32,003 bases of DNA, taken from NCBI GenBank assembly GCA_903877935.1, contig CAIRGA010000088.1, positions 1 to 32,003 on the forward strand, in the 5' to 3' direction. The DNA comes from an uncultured Hyphomicrobiales bacterium (GTDB lineage Bacteria; Pseudomonadota; Alphaproteobacteria; Rhizobiales; Beijerinckiaceae). Under the pieces are notes generated by a model. The model saw nothing but the letters and a program-made list of their open reading frames with translations, was not told the DNA's origin and searched no databases. Positions within the stretch are counted from its first letter, which is position 1, and every line of letters starts with the position of its first letter. This document shows positions 23,291 to 31,112 of this stretch, piece after piece. The translations under genes and the position numbers were made by a program.

Positions 23291-25270
23291 ATGTCGAGAC
23301 TCGTTTGGATCCTCGCCATTGCGGCGATTGCGTTGCTCCCATTCGGAATGACAAGCCCGTATTATCTGCATTTATTCGTAACGATTGCGATCTTCTCGAT
23401 TGTTACCCTCGGTCTCGACGTCGTGTTTGGCTACACAGGTGAAGTGTCGATCGGGCACGCGGCTTTGCTTGGCATCGGCGCCTATGTTGCTGCCGTTCTC
23501 TCGATGCATTTTGGGATTGGCTTTTGGGCGTCGATTCCAATCGCTATCGTCATTACGGCAGGTTTTGGCGCGTTATTGGCTTTGCCGGCGCTGCGTGTGA
23601 CGGGGCCTTATCTGGCGATGGTCACCCTAGCCTTTGGCACGATCATTCAAATCCTCATTAATGAGATGGTGGATCTCACCAATGGTCCGTTAGGCGTCAA
23701 ATTCAACACGCCGATCTTTCTCGACCTTCGCTCTTACAGCAATATCCTTCCGTTTCTCGATATGTCGTTCAAGCGCATGAAGGAAATGGAATTTTTCTAT
23801 GTCACAGCGGCGGCACTCTTGCTGACGATTATCGTGATCAATCGCGTTCTAGCGTCCCATTACGGGCGGGCCTTTGAGGCCTTGCGCGATAGCCCGATTG
23901 CCTCCGATTGCATGGGCGTGAGTGTCTATAAACACAAGGTCATTGCGTTCGTTCTATCCGCTGCATTGTGCGGTTTGGCAGGTGTTTTATTTGCCTATTC
24001 CGAACAATATATTGCGCCTAATAATTTCACCTTCGAGCTCTCCGTGCAGTTTTTACTGGCGGTGACGATGGGGGGCCGTAAGTCCCGATTGGGGCCGATC
24101 CTCGGCGCTGTGATCATTGTCTTTCTTCCCAATCTTTTGGCCGATATCGGATTGTTCCGGATCATTGCAGGAGCGATTGCAGCGCTGGCCGTTGTCGCGG
24201 GCGGTATTAGCATTTACCGGAACCGCGAAAATACGGCTCGCATCTTAATTCCTGTCATCTTATGCGTCGCGTTCTTTGCCTTCTCGCTCATGCTGCAAAA
24301 GATAACGGACTACAAGCTCGCGATCTTTGGCGTGATGATCCTCTTTGTCGTTTATTATCTGCCGGAGGGTATTGTTGGTTTCCTATCGCAACTCTGGTCG
24401 CGTCGGGGTAAAGTATTCGATATTGAGCCAACCTTAGCCAACGCGTCTGAGACCCAAGCGATTACCGTTCAGGCGTCGACCCATGCCAACGCCGATGCGT
24501 TGCTTACAGTTGACAGCATCCTCATGCAGTTTGGCGGTCTTAAGGCGATTGATGGCGTTTCATTGTCGATTCTGCCTGGCACTATTCATGGATTGATCGG
24601 GCCTAACGGTTCGGGCAAGAGCACGATGATGAATGTGCTGACGGGTATCTATATTCCTACAGCGGGTTCTATTCGCTTTGGTGGTTTATCTATGGCGGGA
24701 TTGAAATCACCCGAGATCGCATTAAAGGGTATCGCTCGCACCTTCCAAAATGTTCAATTGTTTGGCGAATTGAGTGTGCTTGAAAACGTGATGGTCGGTA
24801 TGCACCATTCCTATAGCTCGGGCTTTTTCAGTGTTGCTTTGAACACATCGCTTGCACGCCACGAAGAGGCAAGGGTGCGCGCACGTGCGATGAACATTTT
24901 GCGGTTTACAGGTCTCGATGGTTTAGCAACAGAGGAAGCGCGTAATTTGCCTTATGGCAAGCAACGTCTGCTAGAAATTAGCCGCGCATTGGCACTCGAT
25001 CCACGCCTCTTGCTGCTTGATGAACCGGCGGCTGGATTAACGGCTCCTGATATCGTGGAACTTACTGCGATCATCCGCAAGATCCGCGAGGCTGGACTGA
25101 CGATTGTGTTGATCGAGCATCACATGGATGTCGTGATGAGCCTATGCGACACGGTTACCGTACTCGATTTCGGACAGAAAATCGCCGAGGGATTACCTGC
25201 TGACGTCCAGCGTAATCCACGCGTCATTGAAGCCTATCTGGGTGGCGGCGCTGCTGCCGAACCGGCGTAA
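23291..25270 (+). CDS. LivM-LivG fusion: permease plus ATPase of branched-chain amino acid ABC transporter
   Basis: One 659-residue chain. Residues 1 to about 370 are a LivM permease with about ten hydrophobic segments (GYTGEVSIGHAALLGIGAYVAAVL; EALRDSPIASDCMGVSVYKHKVIAFVLSA; FLLAVTMGGRKSRLGPILGAVI). After a linker, residues from about 405 on are a LivG ATPase with Walker A GPNGSGKST (about 437), Q-loop ARTFQNVQLF, signature NLPYGKQR (the LivG-typical variant of LSGGQ), Walker B LLLLDEPAAGL and His in LIEHHMD. There is no stop or frameshift between the halves, so the fusion looks genuine. With LivH and LivF this completes the importer. Confidence 0.95.
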   Translation: MSRLVWILAIAAIALLPFGMTSPYYLHLFVTIAIFSIVTLGLDVVFGYTGEVSIGHAALLGIGAYVAAVLSMHFGIGFWASIPIAIVITAGFGALLALPALRVTGPYLAMVTLAFGTIIQILINEMVDLTNGPLGVKFNTPIFLDLRSYSNILPFLDMSFKRMKEMEFFYVTAAALLLTIIVINRVLASHYGRAFEALRDSPIASDCMGVSVYKHKVIAFVLSAALCGLAGVLFAYSEQYIAPNNFTFELSVQFLLAVTMGGRKSRLGPILGAVIIVFLPNLLADIGLFRIIAGAIAALAVVAGGISIYRNRENTARILIPVILCVAFFAFSLMLQKITDYKLAIFGVMILFVVYYLPEGIVGFLSQLWSRRGKVFDIEPTLANASETQAITVQASTHANADALLTVDSILMQFGGLKAIDGVSLSILPGTIHGLIGPNGSGKSTMMNVLTGIYIPTAGSIRFGGLSMAGLKSPEIALKGIARTFQNVQLFGELSVLENVMVGMHHSYSSGFFSVALNTSLARHEEARVRARAMNILRFTGLDGLATEEARNLPYGKQRLLEISRALALDPRLLLLDEPAAGLTAPDIVELTAIIRKIREAGLTIVLIEHHMDVVMSLCDTVTVLDFGQKIAEGLPADVQRNPRVIEAYLGGGAAAEPA

Positions 25271-25282
25271 GGAGAGAGTGTC

Positions 25283-26005
25283 ATGTTGAAGATCGACAAT
25301 CTCGTCGCAGGCTATGGCAAAGTGAAGGTGCTGCACGGTATTTCAATCCATGTGCCGAAGGGCAAAACGGTTGCTCTGATCGGATCGAACGGCGCCGGAA
25401 AAACGACAACGCTCCGCGCGCTTTCGGGCATGTTGAAGCCGGAGAGCGGGACTATTGTGTTAAGTGACAAGAATATTACCGGGCTTACTTCGCATGAAAT
25501 TACACGGTTAGGCCTCGCTCATTCGCCTGAAAACCGTCGTGTGTTTTCGACATTGCCGGTGATGGACAATCTTTTGCTGGGTGCTTTTCCGCGTCTGACG
25601 GGTATGCGCCAAAAAGGCGATGTGGATGGTGACATCAATCGCATGTTCGAGCTGTTTCCGCGCTTGAAAGAACGTAAAGCTCAATTGGCGGGCACGCTTT
25701 CGGGCGGTGAACAACAAATGCTCGCAATGGCCCGTGCCTTGATGCTTAACCCTGATGTGCTTTTATTGGACGAACCTTCAATGGGTCTCTCGCCGCGCTT
25801 GGTCGAAGAGATTTTTCATACGATTGAGCGTTTGAAAAAAGCCACTATTACGATGTTGCTGGTCGAGCAATTCGCTGCCGCAGCATTAGACGTGTCAGAC
25901 TTTGGCTATGTCATGGAAAACGGCCATATCCGGACATCCGGCGAAGCGAGCGCGCTTAAAAATGACCCGGCGGTTAAGGCCGCGTATTTAGGCGGCGGGC
26001 ACTAA
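25283..26005 (+). CDS. livF: Branched-chain amino acid-type ABC transporter ATPase
   Basis: A 240-residue ATPase of the LivF type, the second nucleotide-binding subunit of the importer. It has Walker A GSNGAGKTT (about 36-44), LGLAHSPENRRVFSTLPVMDNLLLGAF (Q-loop region typical of LivF), signature LSGGEQQM, Walker B VLLLDEPSMGLSP and the switch His replaced by Gln in LLVEQFAAAAL, as is usual in LivF. AAGGAGAG before the ATG is a strong ribosome site, 12 bases after the fusion gene. The operon ends at the terminator just after it. Confidence 0.95.
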   Translation: MLKIDNLVAGYGKVKVLHGISIHVPKGKTVALIGSNGAGKTTTLRALSGMLKPESGTIVLSDKNITGLTSHEITRLGLAHSPENRRVFSTLPVMDNLLLGAFPRLTGMRQKGDVDGDINRMFELFPRLKERKAQLAGTLSGGEQQMLAMARALMLNPDVLLLDEPSMGLSPRLVEEIFHTIERLKKATITMLLVEQFAAAALDVSDFGYVMENGHIRTSGEASALKNDPAVKAAYLGGGH

Positions 26006-26007
26006 CT

Positions 26008-26065
26008 CGGACCGCGAGGCTCCTGCCTCGCATTCTATGCGCCGGGAGGCGCGCGGTCCGTTTTT
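26008..26065 (+). terminator. Branched strong terminator after livF
   Basis: CGGACCGCG (26008-26016) and CGCGGTCCG (26052-26060) pair perfectly and are followed by TTTTT. Inside lie two more hairpins, GCGAGGC-TCCT-GCCTCGC and GCGCC-GGGA-GGCGC, so the RNA could form a three-way junction or alternate folds. It sits between the convergent livF and ABC-F genes; the T-run serves the plus strand. Confidence 0.8.
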
Positions 26066-26072
26066 CACAGAC

Positions 26073-27695
26073 CTACCCCCGCAACCCCGGCGCTTCTTGG
26101 CCCGTACGCTCGACATATTCCGTATAGCCGCCGCCATATTGGTGGATGCCATCCGGTGTAAGCTCTAGCACGCGGTTCGATAGCGCTGCCAAAAAATGCC
26201 GGTCATGCGAAACAAAAAGCATCGTGCCTTCATAGTGCGAGAGCGCCGAAATCAACATTTCCTTGGTGCCCATATCGAGATGGTTGGTAGGTTCATCAAG
26301 CACGAGGAAGTTCGGCGGATCAAATAACATGATTGCCATGACGAGACGTGCTTTTTCACCGCCCGACAGAACGCGGCATCGCTTTTCGACATCGTCACCA
26401 GAGAAGCCGAAGCAGCCGGCTAGTGAGCGAAGCGAGCCTTGGCCCGCTTGCGGAAAAGCATCTTCGAGCGACTGAAACACGGTGCGTTCGCCATCAAGCA
26501 ATTCCATCGCGTGTTGCGCGAAATAGGCCATCTTGACACTTGAGCCTACAGAGACTTGACCTGCATCGGGCTCCGTTGTTCCCGTGATGAGTTTCAACAA
26601 GGTGGATTTGCCCGCACCATTCACGCCCATCACACACCAGCGTTCGCGTCGACCGATCTGGAAATCGAGACCTTCATAAATACGCCGGCTTCCATAGCTT
26701 TTATGAACGTTTTTGAGGTTGACAATATCATCTCCCGAGCGTGGCGCAGGTGGAAATTCAAACACGACGGTTTGACGCCGTTTAGGCGGCTCTACGCGAT
26801 CAATTTTTTCGAGTTTCTTCACGCGGCTTTGCACTTGGGCAGCATGGGACGCGCGCGCTTTAAACCGTTCAATGAATTTGATTTCTTTCGCCAACATCGC
26901 CTGTTGACGTTCAAATTGCGCCTGCTGCTGTTTTTCAGCCATTGCGCGTTGTTGTTCATAAAATTCATAATTGCCGGAATAGGTCGTAAGCCCACCGCCA
27001 TCGATTTCGATGATTTTATTGACGATGCGATTCATAAATTCGCGATCATGCGACGTCATGAAAAGAGCGCCGTCATAATTTTTTAAAAAGTCTTCAAGCC
27101 AGATGAGGCTTTCGAGATCGAGATGGTTCGACGGCTCATCAAGCAACATCACGTCAGGGCGCATTAGGAGAATGCGACCTAAAGCAACGCGCATTTTCCA
27201 ACCGCCGGAGAGCTTGCCGACATCGCCTTCCATCATTTCTTGGCTAAAGCTCAAGCCGGACAACACTTCGCGTGCTCGCCCTTCCTGCTCATAGCCGTCT
27301 AGTTCTTCAAAACGCGCTTGTACTTCGCCATAGCGTTCGATGATCTCATCCATTTTATCGGCTTGACCGGGATCTGCCATGGCGGCCTCAAGCGTTCTAA
27401 GCTCTGCTGCTACGGCGCTAACAGGACCTGCGCCCTCCATGACCTCTGCAACAGCGCTACGGCCCGACATTTCGCCGACATCCTGGCTGAAGTAACCGAT
27501 TGAAACACCGCGATCGACGGCGACTTGCCCCTCGTCTGGAAGTTCCTGTGCAGTGATCATCCGGAAGAGCGTTGTTTTGCCGGCACCATTAGGGCCAACA
27601 AGACCTATTTTTTCGCCTTTCTGGAGCGAGGCCGAGGCTTCGATAAAGAGGATTTGATGGCCGTTTTGTTTGCTGATGTTTTCAAGGCGGATCAT
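26073..27695 (-). CDS. ABC-F family ATPase (YbiT/Uup-like)
   Basis: ABC-F proteins have two ATPase domains and no membrane part; members act on the ribosome (translation factors or antibiotic protection). The 540-residue product has Walker A GPNGAGKTT (about 33) and GVNGAGKST (about 350), signatures LSGGWKMR and LSGGEKAR, Walker B MLLLDEPSNHLD and FLVLDEPTNHLD. The charged inter-domain linker (YEFYEQQRAMAEKQQQAQFERQQAMLAKEIKFIERFKARASHAAQVQSRVKKLEKI) is the P-site tRNA interaction motif region. Length and ordering are nearest YbiT, but subfamily assignment needs a tree. It is monocistronic, with no neighbour suggesting a resistance role. Confidence 0.93.
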   Translation of the reverse strand: MIRLENISKQNGHQILFIEASASLQKGEKIGLVGPNGAGKTTLFRMITAQELPDEGQVAVDRGVSIGYFSQDVGEMSGRSAVAEVMEGAGPVSAVAAELRTLEAAMADPGQADKMDEIIERYGEVQARFEELDGYEQEGRAREVLSGLSFSQEMMEGDVGKLSGGWKMRVALGRILLMRPDVMLLDEPSNHLDLESLIWLEDFLKNYDGALFMTSHDREFMNRIVNKIIEIDGGGLTTYSGNYEFYEQQRAMAEKQQQAQFERQQAMLAKEIKFIERFKARASHAAQVQSRVKKLEKIDRVEPPKRRQTVVFEFPPAPRSGDDIVNLKNVHKSYGSRRIYEGLDFQIGRRERWCVMGVNGAGKSTLLKLITGTTEPDAGQVSVGSSVKMAYFAQHAMELLDGERTVFQSLEDAFPQAGQGSLRSLAGCFGFSGDDVEKRCRVLSGGEKARLVMAIMLFDPPNFLVLDEPTNHLDMGTKEMLISALSHYEGTMLFVSHDRHFLAALSNRVLELTPDGIHQYGGGYTEYVERTGQEAPGLRG

Positions 27696-28158
27696 GATCG
27701 AAATAGAACCTTTGGGGAGATGCGGCGCTCTTATGACACGGATGCGCGCTCACGTAAGCCTGATCTTGTACACAAAGTGAAGACGGCTCCAAAGCGGATG
27801 AATTTTGATCCCTTTGGATGCCATATTTGCCAGTCTGTGTCGTTCTGCCTGTGGATGACGGTGATTAATCCGAATCTCTTGCATTGGGGCAAATGCGAAA
27901 TTTCGATGAGATTCGCACCTGATATGGATAGGATGCGTTCCTATATCCTCATATTCAACAAGAAATATGGAACAAATTCCTTTTATGACAGTCTAACGCG
28001 CTTTCTCGCTCAAAAGTTGGTGATAAATCCGGAGCCGACTGGGCATTGACCTTAAGCGGCAAGCCAACACACTAAACTCCATCTTGAAATGCGTCCGTGT
28101 TGTCGAACGTCACTTTACACCGTCTAGGTGTCGTTGAAGCGTTAGTTGTGGGGTTGGT
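27696..28158. other. 463-base non-coding stretch with hairpin potential
   Basis: No convincing gene is present. The plus-strand ORF at 27525-28049 is mostly the shadow of the ABC-F gene, and its extension resembles nothing I recognise. The stretch must hold the ABC-F promoter (minus strand) and the bactofilin promoter (plus strand). Visible structures are CTTGTACACAAAG near 27767, an 8-bp inverted repeat at 27871-27915, and a second inverted repeat at 27928-27944. Confidence 0.6.
27871..27944. other. Two adjacent inverted repeats, possible structured RNA or operator
   Basis: CGAATCTC (27871-27878) and GAGATTCG (27908-27915) are exact complements; inside them TTGCATT can pair with AATGCGAA with one bulge. 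Thirteen bases later ATAGGA-TGCGT-TCCTAT forms another stem that can be lengthened on both sides with small bulges (GG with CC, TATA with ATAT). The pairing is seen; the function is unknown. Confidence 0.45.
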
Positions 28159-28641
28159 ATGGTTTGGTTTGGTAAAAAAAGTCCAAAGGAATTGCCTGCA
28201 ACGGTTGGATTAAATCTCTCACCTGTGGGCGCGGATGAGGCGCTTTATGTTGGTCCCAAAAGCGAGGCCCAAACGGCTGAGTTGTCCTTTCCGCCACGCC
28301 CCCCGATTGTTCATGTGGAGCCTGTGCTTTTGGGACAAACGATTATTGGCCCCGACGCTGAATTCAAAGGTTCAATTACGAGCAAAGGCATATGCCGCGT
28401 TATCGGACGTATGGAGGGTGATGTTACCGCAACCGAATTGATCTTGGATCTTGGCTCGTCGATGACCGGCAACATAAAGGCAAGCACAGCACAGATCCAA
28501 GGTTCCTTGATTGGTAACATTGTAGCCGACAGCGTTTCCCTGTTGGAAGATTCGCATATCACGGGTGATATTATTTACGGCTCCATTTCAATGGAGCGTG
28601 GTGCCCATGTTATTGGTAATTTGAAACCGCAGGACCGATAA
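28159..28641 (+). CDS. Bactofilin (first of two)
   Basis: Bactofilins (DUF583) are small cytoskeletal proteins that polymerise into filaments without nucleotide and scaffold cell-wall or polarity functions. The 160-residue product has an unstructured Pro-containing N-terminus and a central right-handed beta-helix repeat region (IIGPDAEFKGSITSKGICRVIGRMEGDVTATELILDLGSSMTGNIKASTAQIQGSLIGNIVADSVSLLEDSHITGDIIYGSISMERGAHVIGNL), where Gly-Asn/Asp recur every 16-18 residues. No signal peptide. Its stop is 5 bases before the next bactofilin gene, so the pair is one transcript. Confidence 0.92.
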   Translation: MVWFGKKSPKELPATVGLNLSPVGADEALYVGPKSEAQTAELSFPPRPPIVHVEPVLLGQTIIGPDAEFKGSITSKGICRVIGRMEGDVTATELILDLGSSMTGNIKASTAQIQGSLIGNIVADSVSLLEDSHITGDIIYGSISMERGAHVIGNLKPQDR

Positions 28642-28646
28642 TCCTC

Positions 28647-29168
28647 ATGGCTAGTCCGAAGGTGAACAAGATGGAGACCGTGGTCGAAAGTTCCCTTGAA
28701 CGCGACATGGAATTGCCAGATTTCAACGCTGCAATTATGGAGGCCCTCGCTGCCTCAAATCTGCCTATGCCAAACCCAAACCGCGCTGCGCAATTTGCGG
28801 CTCCGGCGTTAATTCCGGCAGAGCATTCAAAGTTTTTTGAAAACTCGGGCATTACCGTTATCGGGCCAACCACAAATTTAGACGGTCACGTGAACAGTGA
28901 AAGCGCCTGCGTTATTTTCGGGCGGGTCAATGGTAATGTCTCTGCTCCGCGCATTGTGTTGGAAATTGGCTGTTATGTGGAAGGCAATCTGAATGCGCGG
29001 TCGGTTAAAATATTAGGCACGCTCAATGGCAATATCATTTGCGATGAAGCAACAGTTTCAGCAAATGGTAAGATCCGAGGCAATATCGCCTATGAAACGA
29101 TTGAGATGGATCGTGGAAGCGAGATTGTGGGTTCGCTCTGGCTTAAGCCAAACCCAGTAAGTGGTTAA
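28647..29168 (+). CDS. Bactofilin (second of two)
   Basis: A 173-residue paralogue of the preceding protein. A longer, poorly conserved N-terminus (about 65 residues) precedes the beta-helix core ITVIGPTTNLDGHVNSESACVIFGRVNGNVSAPRIVLEIGCYVEGNLNARSVKILGTLNGNIICDEATVSANGKIRGNIAYETIEMDRGSEIVGSL. The two cores align well (for example ISMERGAHVIGNL against IEMDRGSEIVGSL), pointing to tandem duplication followed by divergence of the tails. They may co-polymerise. No M23 peptidase gene, often a bactofilin neighbour, lies nearby. Terminated by the hairpin at 29208-29235. Confidence 0.92.
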   Translation: MASPKVNKMETVVESSLERDMELPDFNAAIMEALAASNLPMPNPNRAAQFAAPALIPAEHSKFFENSGITVIGPTTNLDGHVNSESACVIFGRVNGNVSAPRIVLEIGCYVEGNLNARSVKILGTLNGNIICDEATVSANGKIRGNIAYETIEMDRGSEIVGSLWLKPNPVSG

Positions 29169-29207
29169 AGCTAAGCCATTCGTTCGTTTCGAGGGGGACA
29201 CCCACCC

Positions 29208-29235
29208 CCGGACCATTGCGCGTCGTCCGGTTTTT
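29208..29235 (+). terminator. Terminator after the bactofilin pair
   Basis: CCGGAC and GTCCGG pair around an 11-base loop and are followed by TTTTT. A GGGGG-ACACCCA-CCCCC stem lies just before it and overlaps the left arm. Confidence 0.65.
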
Positions 29236-29329
29236 CCGCTATAAGCGATGTATTCAGTTAGACAACGACTCGTTTGCCACATTGCGTTTGATGGGGAGGA
29301 CGGGCTTAAAACCTAATAGTCGAGGCACC

Positions 29330-29764
29330 ATGTCAAAATTAGCTTCTGCATTCGCCTTGGTCGTAATGGCCGGCCTTTCGACCCCTGCATTTGCGGATTC
29401 ATCCTGCTCTGCAGCGGCGGAAGCATCGGCCAAAAATTATGAACATGAGCAGGGCATTATTTGGGGTAAAATGGGCGGTTCCATCCGTGACTTCAAACAT
29501 GTTCAGCATGAGAATTCTTGGGAAAAGAAGTGCTTGCTCGATGTAAGCTTCAAGATTTCGCACCAAGATGAAATTGTCACAACCCGTTTCCTTGTCGATG
29601 CGCTGCAACGCAAGATTTACGCGACCTATTATGGTGTGGCGAAAAAGAGCAATGAAGAACAGGCTCGTGTGCTGACGTGCAATTATGGCTTTAATTATGA
29701 TGAAGCCAGCTATTGCAAAAGCGAAGCGGAATATGAAGGCGTTGTCGCAACGATGATTAAATAA
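29330..29764 (+). CDS. Small secreted protein of unknown function
   Basis: I do not recognise a family. The 144-residue product starts with a clean signal peptide (MSKLASAFALVVMAGLSTPAFA, cut before DSSCSAAAE). The mature part of about 122 residues has four cysteines (SSCSAA, KKCLLD, LTCNYGF, SYCKSE), consistent with two disulfides in the periplasm, and ends in GVVATMIK. The track's start at 29216 lies inside the upstream terminator; the ATG at 29330 that begins the signal peptide is right. Monocistronic, with terminators on both sides. Confidence 0.75.
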   Translation: MSKLASAFALVVMAGLSTPAFADSSCSAAAEASAKNYEHEQGIIWGKMGGSIRDFKHVQHENSWEKKCLLDVSFKISHQDEIVTTRFLVDALQRKIYATYYGVAKKSNEEQARVLTCNYGFNYDEASYCKSEAEYEGVVATMIK

Positions 29765-29765
29765 A

Positions 29766-29793
29766 AGGCCCCCGCTTTTGCAGCGGGAGCTTT
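29766..29793 (+). terminator. Terminator after the small secreted protein gene
   Basis: CCCGCT and AGCGGG pair around TTTGC, and the stem extends past one mismatch through GC/GC to AA/TT, giving AAGGC...GCTTT. It starts right after the stop codon. Confidence 0.7.
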
Positions 29794-29814
29794 AAGCTAA
29801 TGACGCGTATCTTG

Positions 29815-29840
29815 AACCCGCTGTATGTGCAGCGGGTTTT
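29815..29840. terminator. Terminator at the 3' end of the CAP lipoprotein gene
   Basis: AACCCGCTG and CAGCGGGTT form a perfect 9-bp stem with a TATGTG loop, directly after the minus-strand stop codon. TTTT follows on the plus strand, so it may act as a second stop for plus-strand transcripts too. Confidence 0.65.
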
Positions 29841-30366
29841 AGTTTGACGCCATTTTGGGACCGGCGCCCGCAGCGTCCGACGTCAGATCAAGCGTCCAAT
29901 AATTCCGATAACGAGAATTAGGCGAGTCGGCGCGTGCCATGCCCATGCGGGTAGCGTCCTTCATCAGCATATTTTCTTTATGGTATGGCGAATTGATCCA
30001 CGCGTTAATGGCATCAACCGCTGAGTCATGCGATGCGCCGACATTTTCAACCGCCGCCGAATTTGTGAAACCAGCACCATTGATGCGGCTTGTGAAATCG
30101 CCGGAAACTTCATGGGTCAATGCATCGCGTGCTGCCATCGCCATGGATTGGTATTTGGCAACTTCAATCAGATTAGCGTCGATAACGACAGGACCAAGGC
30201 CATGGCTGGCGCGGAATTTATTGAGTGCGGCCAAGCCCTCGGCTGATGTATCGCGCACGGTGACGTTGGCGCTTGCCAATTTGGGCGCGCTCGTCGTGTT
30301 GCAGGCAGCAACCGAAAGCGCAAGGGCGGCAACAAGACCGAGATGAAAGGTAGAGAAGCGTGCCAT
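29839..30366 (-). CDS. CAP/SCP-domain lipoprotein
   Basis: A 175-residue exported protein. The N-terminus is a lipoprotein signal (MARFSTFHLGLVAALALSVAAC, lipobox SVAAC), so the mature protein is lipid-anchored at Cys22. The rest is a CAP (SCP/PR-1) domain: LNKFRASHGLGPVVIDANLIEVAKYQSMAMA, LTHEVSGDF, VENVGAS, WINSPYHKENML and NYWTLDLTS, with the His-Glu-His set of the CAP cavity present. Bacterial CAP proteins are of unsettled function. The track begins six codons earlier (30384); the ATG at 30366 fits the signal peptide, with AAGGAT about 10 bases upstream. Confidence 0.9.
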   Translation of the reverse strand: MARFSTFHLGLVAALALSVAACNTTSAPKLASANVTVRDTSAEGLAALNKFRASHGLGPVVIDANLIEVAKYQSMAMAARDALTHEVSGDFTSRINGAGFTNSAAVENVGASHDSAVDAINAWINSPYHKENMLMKDATRMGMARADSPNSRYRNYWTLDLTSDAAGAGPKMASN

Positions 30367-30531
30367 GGTATAATCCTTGATCAAGAATTGGTTCGACGAT
30401 GTGCGAAATTTCCTTGTGTTCTATCTAGGTCGAAGCGGCGGATAAGAAAAGGGATTTCCAATGCAACGCACGGTATTTTATCGTTTTAGTGACTTTGGCC
30501 TAGGCTGTTTCGGTCGTCATTGGTGCGGCCA

Positions 30532-31023
30532 TCAGAGCGCTTGTTGCTTGAATTTGAGCCTGGGTCGCCAAACGCCAAGGGCTGTTTGAGCTAAACAAAG
30601 CACTAAAATTGTCACGAGAACCGTCCACTCCGAACCAATGGCTTGGGCTAAACGTTCTGCAGCCTTTGTCGGATCATGGCTCTGCGCCATCTGAGCGGCA
30701 AATTCAGCGGCCTCTACCGCTTTCGATTGGGTTACAGCCAAAGTCGATTCAAACATCGAAAGTCCAAGCAAGGCCTTGGCCCATGCCCAGCGCTTTTGCT
30801 GGTATTGCCGGTGTACAATCATCGCCACTAATCCGCTGACGAGTGAAACGGCGAGGGAGGGTACAAGGAGATATCGGCAGATAAGGCTGATCATTTCCCG
30901 CATATCGGCATATTGCCCTATGCTTGCTTGGGGTGCCATTCTCAGGACGAGTATATAGGCCATCAAGGCACCCAAAAGGCCGCAGGATGAAACGGTATGC
31001 AAAAATTTGACGCTCTGCCGCAT
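30532..31023 (-). CDS. Conserved membrane protein, DUF2269-like
   Basis: A 163-residue inner-membrane protein with four hydrophobic segments: FLHTVSSCGLLGALMAYILVL, ISLICRYLLVPSLAVSLVSGLVAMIV, a weaker WAWAKALLGLSMFESTLAV, and WTVLVTILVLCLAQTALGVW. The opening KFLHTVSS followed by small residues resembles DUF2269 proteins, which are uncharacterised. I take the ATG at 31023 rather than the track's 31083 because membrane segment one then begins normally. It is downstream of, and on the same strand as, the MerR-like gene (89 bases), possibly one transcript. Confidence 0.6.
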   Translation of the reverse strand: MRQSVKFLHTVSSCGLLGALMAYILVLRMAPQASIGQYADMREMISLICRYLLVPSLAVSLVSGLVAMIVHRQYQQKRWAWAKALLGLSMFESTLAVTQSKAVEAAEFAAQMAQSHDPTKAAERLAQAIGSEWTVLVTILVLCLAQTALGVWRPRLKFKQQAL

Positions 31024-31112
31024 AGGCCTTCCACTCGAATTGTTCTCTTCTGCGAATACGCAGGCTGTTATCGTTTGGGTCAAAGATTAGATTTCATCGC
31101 ATCAGGCGTCGC

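Noticed and set aside
26556-27086. 176-codon plus-strand ORF over the ABC-F gene
   Set aside because: Antisense shadow of conserved ATPase coding sequence.
27525-28049. Plus-strand ORF of 174 codons across the ABC-F start
   Set aside because: The first part is antisense to the ABC-F gene; the extension has no recognisable motif and no ribosome site. I treat it as a shadow.
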